Below, one piece after another: positions 56,456 through 64,000 of a stretch of DNA of 64,000 nucleotides (its first letter is position 1; each line of letters opens with the position of its first letter). The stretch is from Vespa crabro (taxonomy: Eukaryota > Arthropoda > Insecta > Hymenoptera > Vespidae): NCBI RefSeq assembly GCF_910589235.1, contig NC_060964.1:5056992-5120991 (forward strand), read 5' to 3'. The notes beneath the pieces were generated by a model that was not told the DNA's origin, did no database searches, and saw only the letters and a list, made by a program, of their open reading frames with translations. A program made the translations under genes and the position numbers.

Positions 56456-56538
56456 AAGGGAAGAAGAAAAAAAAAAAAAGAAGAAAGAGGAAAAAAAAAG
56501 AAGAGAAAGAAAAAAGAAAGAAGAGAAAGAGAGAGAGA
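56456..56538 (+). repeat. A-rich purine tract
   Basis: Poly-A with G, ending in GA. Confidence 0.9.
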
Positions 56539-56721
56539 TAACGAAAGAGGAAAGGAAAGGTGGTAGAGAGACAAGTCGCTAGAGACCTACCACGAAGATT
56601 TAGTGCATATCTACTTCTCTATATTATGTATCCGTAATGGAAGAAAAAAAATACACTTTATCGGGTCGTATCCAATTGTCGAAAACGAGGTCGTACTTCA
56701 TTGGAATGAATATGCAGTCAT

Positions 56722-56832
56722 TTTCTCTCTCTCTCTCTCTCCCTCGCTCTTTCACGACAAATAATCACCTATCGACGTTGCTACCTGACAGTGGGAAGAG
56801 AGAGAGAAAGATGAGAGAGAGAGAGAGAGAGA
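56722..56832 (+). repeat. opposed short (CT)n and (GA)n
   Basis: (CT)n at 56722-56751 faces GA tracts at 56795-56832. Confidence 0.85.
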
Positions 56833-57303
56833 TCATAAAACGTAGAGAGAACGCGTTCGTTATTTGGCGGTACCTATTCGTAGAGTCTCTCGATATGCAT
56901 ATGCGTCCAATATATGCAATATACCTACGTTGCGACGTCGGGTTGTTACCGGGCAAAGTGCTTTTAAATCACTCAAATATCGGTGTCCACCCACGGCGAG
57001 ATCGAACGTACTCTTTGGACGTGTTTTCTGTGTTCGCGCGTGCCTCACATCGACATACATACTTTTCTTTAACCATTCGTGCGCGTATAGGTAACTACGA
57101 ATATATATGTGTAAGTACCTACGTCGTAGACATGTGTATACGTGAAAGACGATAAATTCACGCTTTAATGACACGACCGGATGCAACGTTGAATTCGAGT
57201 CCTCGCACGCACCTGCGAGCCTTCTTCATAAACGAGGAGAGGATTGGACTCGATGATAAAACGTTCGGAGACGTTCACTGGAATCACACGAGTCGAGTCT
57301 CTC
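56833..57303. other. complex non-coding
   Basis: Repeat-free, with frames on both strands but no recognisable domain. Confidence 0.45.
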
Positions 57304-57402
57304 GAAAGAAAAGAAAAGAAAAAAAAAAAAAAAAGAAAAAAGATAATGAAATAAAAAGAAGAAAAAAAAAAGAAAAATTAGAAAGAAAAGAGAATGAAAA
57401 AA
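57304..57402 (+). repeat. A-rich purine tract
   Basis: Poly-A with G. Confidence 0.9.
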
Positions 57403-57471
57403 TTGAAATCACTTACGATCACGATTATCCAAATTATTCTTGTGATGAATCACGCTATCCTTTGATCCTCA

Positions 57472-57533
<62 letters not shown>
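57472..57533 (+). repeat. compound (CT)12(TA)19
   Basis: CT dinucleotides switch to TA at 57495. Confidence 0.95.
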
Positions 57534-57536
<3 letters not shown>

Positions 57537-57988
57537 CCCCTTCCGTTCGGTATTATCGAAAGATTTAACGTCGCGATGTAACTAGACTCACTAATCGACG
57601 TCATGATAATAGTTACGCTACGATTATCCAAAGGCTCATAACTTAATCCACTCATTATAAAGGCTCGTTATCTCTTTGCCGAAGGAGTCGAACGTGCTAT
57701 TCGTAGTTGTATATACTATATAGAATGTGAGCGATGATCAGTGTCAAAGCGGACGATCGACAGTCGTTAAAATATCACTGAATTATTCATATTCGTTGAA
57801 CGCGACGATTCGTCGCCGTCGAGGCGACTTCGTCCACCGACGGACTCCTTTACACGAATTATTTCTTTTTCTCCCTTTTTTATTCGCGAATTGTCTACGC
57901 GTCAGCATTTCTGACTCTTACGGTCGTTGTAGTCATCGTCGTTTCCCGTGGGATACCATAAAAATAGAGGCACCCTTTGGAAAATCGA
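57534..57988. other. complex CpG-rich non-coding
   Basis: Nothing recognised. Confidence 0.45.
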
Positions 57989-58042
57989 CAGAGAAAGAAA
58001 GGGAGAGTGAAAAAGAGATATATATATATATATATATATATA
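57989..58042 (+). repeat. purine tract then (AT)12
   Basis: GA-rich purines, then AT dinucleotides. Confidence 0.9.
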
Positions 58043-58344
58043 GAACAATGTTATCGCTCGTATAAGAAGTTATGCGTCGTCGAGCCTCGTCCCCGTGACT
58101 CCTTTGTATTCGAAGGCAAAGGATTCGAAGACTGTAGTAGGGGTTGAACGTAAGTCGATCGACGATTCGTGTCGTTAAACTGCAAACTTGTTACCGGAAT
58201 CGCGTCTTCCTATACACATTTATCCGGTAGTCACGCTCGAATTATCGTTCGCTCGTGCGCGTAAAGTGAAAGTATGCTTTGCTTCTTTTCCCCATTTCTT
58301 CTTTCCTCTTTTCTCGTTGAAAACGAGTAAGAAAGGTAAATGGT

Positions 58345-58391
58345 AGAAAAGAGAGGGAGAGGGAGAGAGAGAGAGAGAGAGAGAAAGAGAT
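58345..58391 (+). repeat. (GA)n tract
   Basis: GA dinucleotides with GGGA breaks. Confidence 0.95.
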
Positions 58392-59408
58392 AAAAAATAT
58401 CTAGAGAAAGTTGAGAAAGAAAATAAAACTCTTGTGTTCGTAAACTATGAGAAAGAAGACACCGAGTTTAAAAGAAACATGAATCAAATGCGGAAAGGTT
58501 TTATCAGGATCCACCTTAGCGCTTCGAATATTACGGTACCTTCGTGACGATCAATTTTCGAAATTTACTCACACATGCCTTAAATACTCGCTAAAAGATT
58601 CTATGGTATTCTCGTATTTATTTCGACGTAATGATTGTCAATTTGAACAAAGTTTCTTTTTTTAATAGTTAATTGTATTTCCACGAAACATTTATATTAC
58701 ATCCTCTAACGATCGAACAATAATGAAATGCATATCGTTACGTATCGAAAATTACGAGAGCACGATATCATCGGTTCATCGGACAGGCCATTAATTCAAT
58801 TAATCTATTAGAATATTAATTTTCAGTTGCGCCGCTAGGGCGGACATTTAATTAAATACTCTCCGAGGGATTTCGGGGAGTAATCAGAAACAGAGTCGAT
58901 CAGATATATACGCAGTGAGCTGAAGCTGGGAGGGCGCGAAATAATATCGAACACGTGCACGCGAGCGAACCTTGACCCTGACCGGAAGAGACCCCGATAG
59001 GAGAGCACAGAAGTCCATGCCGTATTCGGGCAAACGAGCATCCCGCTACCACCACTACCACTTCCATCACCGTAACCATTGCTGTCTCCCAAATGGAATG
59101 GCCCTTCGTACATTACGCACGCTCTCGTACGCGGTAGTCCAAAAGGGCTCGGCCCGGAGACGAATGGTTACGAGCGTGGTTCGCCCAAAACGGCCCGTAT
59201 CGCTCTCGTATACGGCGATTAGCATAATTTGACGATCACCGAGTCGATGAGTTTGCTGGTTTCGCATATAACACAGAGTTACCACAGGGATTTTCACTAT
59301 TTTATACGTTCAGTTTTCGAACATCAACGTCTTATATTGATAGAGTAGGTTAAAAGTCCTACTCCAAGACTTTGATGGAAATTCGAAATAGATAAAATAT
59401 CAATATTG

Positions 59409-59409
<1 letters not shown>
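58392..59409. other. complex block with regulatory-type motifs
   Basis: 1 kb without arrays. AT-rich to 58820, then CpG-rich to 59230 with degenerate CAC triplets near 59045. Opposing frames of 76-92 codons show no domain. Contains the homeodomain-site cluster. Confidence 0.45.
58789..58858 (+). promoter_or_regulatory. homeodomain-site cluster around a GC-rich core
   Basis: Several TAAT/ATTA cores occur within 70 bp, ending in the palindrome ATTTAATTAAAT (58846-58857). Between them lies GCGCCGCTAGGGCGG (58829-58843), whose reverse strand resembles an insect CTCF core with one base missing. Clusters like this are typical of developmental enhancers; activity is inferred only. Confidence 0.3.

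Positions 59410-59442
<33 letters not shown>
59410..59442 (+). repeat. T33 homopolymer
   Basis: Uninterrupted T run. Confidence 0.97.
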
Positions 59443-59449
<7 letters not shown>

Positions 59450-60216
59450 ACCATATCGAACTTTGATACATTAGATATATTATTACATGCAATCTCCTCA
59501 ATACACCAAAGCGTTTAATGTATGCGAGATGGCGCGGTACAGTACAGAGAATTATTTCTTGATTTATGTGAATAATCATGCACGAAAATATCTTGTCGAG
59601 ATTTAAAATACTTTCGTTGGTTTATGGTGATTTTTGTAAATTGTAATAATGCTTTTTTCTTCTTTTATCATTCTTACGTACGTTGAATTTTGTAGAGAAA
59701 TCTGTTTTGTTTTTTTCTTTTCTTTTTTTTTTTTTTTTCTTTTCATTACTCTTTCATTCGTTGTATCTGTAGATGTTAAATGATCTCGCGAAAAGGAAAA
59801 TAATTTTCTTTTTTTTTTTTATTTCGTAATTAAAATTGTTTTTACATTTCATTCTTCTAACAGATAATCCGATAGCGAAGGAGAAAAACAACTTCTTAGA
59901 ATCCAGAAGCGACGTATCGCCGATCACATTCTTTAAGGTCCAATTTCGTTTCGACTTCCATTTTGAGAATCTAGTAAATGTCATCGTCGATAGTTTATAT
60001 TCAATTATGTTAACTTCTTAATGCTAAAAGCGTCTAAACACTTCTCCAGCTAGTTTGAGTAAGGTGAAAGACGCCTGCCAAGATGAGGACTACATCGAAA
60101 TCGTGATTATGCAAAGATATGCAAAAGTCGGGAATACATTATTCCTTGTTTCTTGATATAGACGAATATATGACCAATACCGACCATTTCATGGAATTCC
60201 AATGTTTTGTCGTGTG
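59443..60216. other. AT-leaning non-coding
   Basis: T-rich runs at 59704-59745 and 59810-59821; nothing else recognised. Confidence 0.55.
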
Positions 60217-60266
60217 AAAAAGAAAAGAAAAAAAAAAAAAAGAAAAAACAAAAAAGAGAAAAAGAA
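60217..60266 (+). repeat. A-rich tract
   Basis: Poly-A with G and C. Confidence 0.9.
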
Positions 60267-60553
60267 CAGACCGTATATGCCACGATATATAAAATAAAGA
60301 ATAAAAGTGTAATATAGCAAGACATTACTAGGAGGGACGCTTTCGATCGTTATTGCTTTTTGTATACGATAAGAAAAATTCCACAATAACGTAGGGAAAG
60401 AATAGGAAAGAAATGAAAAGAAAGGTGTCTCGAAAATGTCACTTGTCGTTGCATTAAACGAGGGAAGAAGCATTCTCTGGGATAATACGGATTTTTACGA
60501 AAGAAAAAGATAGAAAGAAAACTGAAGGTCTTCGAGAAGGGTGTCAAACGTGC

Positions 60554-60556
<3 letters not shown>

Positions 60557-60593
<37 letters not shown>

Positions 60594-60687
60594 CGCTATT
60601 ACGCGTATCTGCTTTACACGTACGGCAAGGCAACGTACACCCTTTTATAAAAAAAAAAAAAAAGAAAAAAAAAGAGAGAGAGAAAGG
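60557..60687 (+). repeat. (GA)16 and A-rich tract
   Basis: (GA)n at 60557-60590; A-rich purines at 60648-60687. Confidence 0.9.
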
Positions 60688-60759
60688 GCGTTCTAGTGCA
60701 TGTGCATCCACTATTCTACGTGAAACCCACGGTGGTACCGTGCGGAAAGAGCGTGCCTA

Positions 60760-60845
60760 AAGAGAAAGAAAGAGTGGACGAGAAAGATAGAGAGAGAAAG
60801 AGAAAACAAAAAAAGAGAGAGGTAGATAGATGGAGAAAGAGGGAA
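60760..60845 (+). repeat. purine-rich tract
   Basis: Imperfect GA and GATA units. Confidence 0.8.
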
Positions 60846-61032
60846 GGTGCATCGAGAGTAAGTAAAACTCTGTGAAGGGAAAACGGGTATCGGTTGCATG
60901 CCGAGAACGGTAGGAGGAACGTTGGAGAAGGGCTTCTTTCGGCTCCGACGACTCGGCTATTCTACACTTTTTCCCTCCTCTCTCCACCCTCGGTACGCTT
61001 CTTTGCGCCTTATGCGACTTGTGGCTTACGCT

Positions 61033-61070
61033 ACTCTCTCTCTCTCTCTCTCTCATTCTTTTTTTTTCTC
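61033..61070 (+). repeat. (CT)11 and T run
   Basis: CT dinucleotides then T. Confidence 0.9.
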
Positions 61071-61446
61071 TTATCCAACGTAACTTTGAAATACCCCGAG
61101 TAGGATAAATCGATCGAAGCTTTTCTCTTCGTATCGTTAGAAGAAAATGAACGATTTTCATCTTCCTTGCGACTACGTTTAACGAGAACAAAAACGGAGA
61201 GTAGGCTGAAGAGGATGAGGATGAGATGATGGAGGCAGAGGTAGAGGTAGAACGAGGATGCGCTCAAAAGAGGATCGGTCGAAGGTAAAGTTAATGAAAT
61301 GCAAACGAGCGTCAGAAGCGACGGGTTATCCCGCAATTTGCGTAAAGCGTGCAGCCACAACGCGCGTAACAAGCACAAAATAAACGCGCGGATAAATACG
61401 TGAGGTTAACGGGAATAAAATAGTTCGAAGCGAGAGTTTGCTGGAG

Positions 61447-61612
61447 GAAAAAAAAAAGGAGGAAGAGTACGAAACTGGGAGAGAGAGAGAGAGAGAGAGA
61501 GAGAGTGAGAGAGAGTTTGGGAGTTGGTAGAGAAGAAGCGAGCAAAGGTAGAACGATGAGAGAGAAAGAGAGAGAGAGAGAGTGAGAGAGAGGGGAGGGA
61601 GAGAGAGAGAAA
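61447..61612 (+). repeat. two (GA)n tracts
   Basis: A-rich start, (GA)n at 61479-61515, short unique spacer, GA tract at 61557-61612. Confidence 0.95.
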
Positions 61613-61756
61613 ATTAATAGGTGGATATTTATTAAATCGAACTGTGCAGGCCACAAGAGCAAATCGGTATTTGTCCATTGTCTGGGCGATTTAATTGCAA
61701 ACATCAATATGTTTTATTTGCCGTCTAGCTCTCCACTCCCTCTGTTCTTCCATTCG

Positions 61757-61921
61757 TTCTTTTCTCTCTTATCATTCTTCTCTTTCTCTCTCTCTCTCTC
61801 TCACTCTCTTTCTCGCACTCTCTCATTTTCCCTTGTCCCCTCTATCCCTATAGATGACCGAATACGTTGCTGTGTCCCTTCTGTGATTTTTTTTTCTTTT
61901 TTCTTCTTTTTTTTTTTTTTT
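61757..61921 (+). repeat. pyrimidine tracts and poly-T
   Basis: CT-rich at 61757-61825 and T-rich at 61887-61921, the latter ending in TAG before the candidate exon. Confidence 0.9.
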
Positions 61922-61923
61922 AG

Positions 61924-62113
61924 TCAACCATCGATGGTACTCGTCTCTTGCACGTTCTCTCTTTTTCGGAACAGATATAACCAGCCATTCGAAAATTTAA
62001 CTTGCCTGTTTGGCAGGCCAAACATTTGTTCGCGCGCGGTCGGTTTGCTCTTGGGCAAGTGGCCGGATTTTTGCTGCTACGCGCTCGTTAAACTAATAAA
62101 TCAGGTGCATCAG
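61924..62113 (+). other. candidate internal exon, unrecognised
   Basis: A poly-T tract ending in TAG at 61923 precedes 190 nt that are open in one frame only and end at CATCAG|GTACGA. The frame gives about 63 residues, cysteine-rich toward its C-terminal half (for example ENLTCLFGRPNICSRAVG). I do not recognise it. The poly-T may be only a simple repeat, and about 60 open codons can occur by chance. The block also holds a 7-bp hairpin at 62007-62024, so a conserved non-coding element is an equally good reading. Confidence 0.15.
62007..62024 (+). other. 7-bp hairpin
   Basis: TGTTTGG and CCAAACA flank the loop CAGG. The site resembles a compacted TTGGC/GCCAA dyad but lacks the 5-base spacer of NF1 sites. 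It lies inside the candidate exon 61924-62113. Confidence 0.35.
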
Positions 62114-62141
62114 GTACGATTATTAGTTCCTTTATTTCCTT

Positions 62142-62142
<1 letters not shown>

Positions 62143-62170
<28 letters not shown>
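62143..62170 (+). repeat. T28 homopolymer
   Basis: Uninterrupted T run. Confidence 0.97.
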
Positions 62171-62179
<9 letters not shown>

Positions 62180-63353
62180 TTATCTTTTCTCCATCCTATG
62201 AAACTAAGATATTTTTATTTTCTACCCATTTATTACCTTTTATAATCTTCGATACGAAGAGAATAAAACGGTTATTGTTTATAAACGAAGGACGCTTAAT
62301 TTAAGGGATCTTCTATTTGTTCTCATAAAAATCGAAGCGAACACGTAATACCTACCTCGTCAATACCGAATGTTTTTCTCTGTTCGTATACCAGCAAGAG
62401 AATTTAATAAAAATTCCGATACTCAATTTATCATGTAGAAAATTGATCCCCGTAATGAAAGAAATCCTCGGATCATATGATGGGGGAAAAACGATAACGA
62501 GAGAAAAGAGAAGGCATCGATGAGAAGTAAAACCGCAAAAGAACTATTGAGAATGGAAGAAAAAAGAAAAATGAAAAAAAGAAAAGAAAAAGGAAAATAC
62601 TCTTGGAAGAATGAAGAGAAATGGAGAGAAAAAAGTATGATAAGAATAAAAAAAAAATAATATTCATTCTCGCTCTGTTTGGTTTCGTAACGCCCACGTA
62701 TACAAGTTTTCGCATGTATCCTTTGACCTCTGATGCGTACCTTTGAACAACACTTACCGAGACGAGTGTAGCTCCTTGTTACTGAGACAGAGAATAAATG
62801 GGACGAAGTTATTTCGAGAAACGCAAGTAGACGTAATTTCGAATTTAATACTAATTACGCGAGCTACGGCAAATTAAGTTAAAATTAGATCTTCTTAAAA
62901 TTAGATTTTCAGAAGGAGATATATGATTTGTATAAGAATGAATTACGATTTTATTACATAGAGAAATGCCAACGGGTTTTCTTTTCGCGATAATCTTTGC
63001 CAATTTATTTCTCGATGAGAAAATGCGAATGGAGAAACGCGAAGAGTCAAGAAAATTCCGTGAAGGCATTGACAGGCGATTTAACGGTTCGTCGGTGTAA
63101 TGGAGTGTAATTTTCGCGGTAATCTTCCACGATTAGATCTAACACCTTTCACTCGTGTACGCAGTTAACGACCTCCCGCGAGCCGCACTCGTTACGATTC
63201 CCACGTGATCGTTGTCGAAGGTTGTAGACCTAATCGAGATGAGTCGCAGTTCCTCGCTCGAGGCTTCGTAGCTTCCGATCGAAGGCGTGATCGTGTGTGC
63301 TCGAGAAAACGAGATTCTCCTTCGTAAAACGAGTCGAGAAGGTGGTTTTTGAA
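62171..63353. other. complex to AT-rich non-coding
   Basis: A-rich purines at 62557-62598; otherwise no arrays. Holds the candidate microexon. 63060-63350 is CpG-rich and repeat-free. Confidence 0.5.
62758..62781 (-). other. candidate 24-nt microexon
   Basis: On the minus strand a pyrimidine-leaning stretch ending TCTGTCTCAG, with a TAAC branch-like motif about 28 bases upstream, is followed by 24 nt and then TCG|GTAAGT. The length is a multiple of three, and two of the three frames are open. Neural microexons of this size are known in animals. The short peptide matches nothing I recognise, and a chance acceptor-donor pair is quite possible. Confidence 0.2.
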
Positions 63354-63468
63354 CGATGAAAAAAAAAAAGAAAAACGAAAAAAAGAAAAGAAAGAGAAAG
63401 AGAGAGAGAGAGAGAGGGGGAGAGGGAGAGAGAGAAGAAAAGGAAAAGAAAAAGAAAAAGAAAAAAAA
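63354..63468 (+). repeat. A/G-rich purine tract
   Basis: A-rich ends around a GA and GGGA core. Confidence 0.9.
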
Positions 63469-63491
63469 TTCTTCCATACAAAAATTTGCCG

Positions 63492-63514
63492 TACCTACCT
63501 ACCTACCTACCTAC
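63492..63514 (+). repeat. (TACC)n tetranucleotide
   Basis: Five to six TACC/CTAC units. Confidence 0.9.
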
Positions 63515-64000
63515 GTTTTTTCTTGTAAAGAATGCTTTTTTAGGAAAGAAAGAACGTGCTTTGGTTGACCACGCAGGCTACATCACATCGATTTATTAAT
63601 CCGTCGAAGACCGGTAGCAAGGACGAAGAAAGGAAAGAGAGGAGGGCGGGTGTAGAGGAAGAAGAAATTCGGTAAATGGTAAGGGTCCTGCCTCCTTTCG
63701 AACTCTAACGTTCCGCAACGCGATGGGAGCCGCATGCCGGCTCCTATTTCATATTATTTTCATAAATTAAGCCTTATATCAGAGAACCTGGCGCAAGACG
63801 GCACTGCCGTAACTTTGGGCATTACAATAATAAAGAGCCGAGTTAGGGCCCAGTCCATGGAGAGAAGAAAGCAAGGAATGAGATGAAGGAGAAGGCGCAG
63901 CCCGTGAGTTCGGCTATTTCCATAATCCGATCGCACACTACCTTTTGGACCAATGAAAAGCTCGATTTTACGCGACACGTGCTCTGCCTGAGCTCTTCCC
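63515..64000. other. complex block at window end
   Basis: Repeat-free and balanced in composition, with the hairpin at 63722. A candidate conserved element; no reading frame of note. Confidence 0.4.
63722..63748 (+). other. hairpin of about 10 bp
   Basis: GGAGCCG and CGGCTCC form a perfect 7-bp stem around CATGC. The stem extends outward with A-T pairs and G-T wobbles to about 10 bp. The neighbouring 63680-63960 is repeat-free. Too short for a microRNA precursor. Confidence 0.35.

Noticed and set aside
1..64000. CRISPR arrays, bacterial operons, phage or viral genes
   Set aside because: Regular arrays here are micro- or minisatellites without spacers. No bacterial start signals and no viral-type protein was recognised.

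Overview
This window looks like intronic or intergenic DNA from an insect nuclear genome. It has no operons, no ribosome-binding sites and no long protein-like reading frame. It does have many eukaryotic simple repeats, poly-T and poly-A runs, and scattered splice-site signals. CpG stays frequent by eye even in AT-leaning stretches, with no sign of CpG decay, and (GA)n/(CT)n tracts recur roughly every kilobase. That mix suggests an insect, and I favour a hymenopteran (wasp, bee or ant). This is inference from composition; no gene confirms it.

I recognise no complete protein-coding gene, rRNA, tRNA, known microRNA, intact transposon or CRISPR array. Almost every reading frame over 100 codons runs through a microsatellite and translates to low-complexity poly-S/L, poly-R/E, poly-N/D or poly-I/Y protein.

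Layout: 1-22 kb is mixed sequence densely punctuated by GA/CT, AT and GAA/AAT arrays, including an AAT/ATT hairpin at 4.2 kb, a 200-bp trinucleotide block at 15.7 kb and a CTT array at 16.7 kb. 22.4-24.9 kb is the longest array-poor stretch and carries three diverged copies of a ~38-bp module at ~140-bp spacing. 25-44 kb alternates repeats with repeat-free complex blocks and contains several perfect palindromes of 18-20 bp with transcription-factor-like cores. 45-50 kb is richer in G and CpG (possible G-quadruplex, a (GTC)n array). 50.4-53.6 kb is AT-rich and mostly repeat-free. 54-64 kb returns to repeats, with a homeodomain-site cluster near 58.8 kb.

The strongest hint of gene context is on the minus strand at 44,889/44,888. 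A long pyrimidine tract ending in CAG is joined directly to GTAAGT, the zero-length-exon arrangement of a recursive splice site. A possible 24-nt microexon lies on the same strand at 62.76 kb. If real, both place this window inside a very long intron of a minus-strand gene lying beyond the edges. A few short plus-strand start-codon-to-splice-donor segments are listed at low confidence. I found no convincing new multi-gene system.
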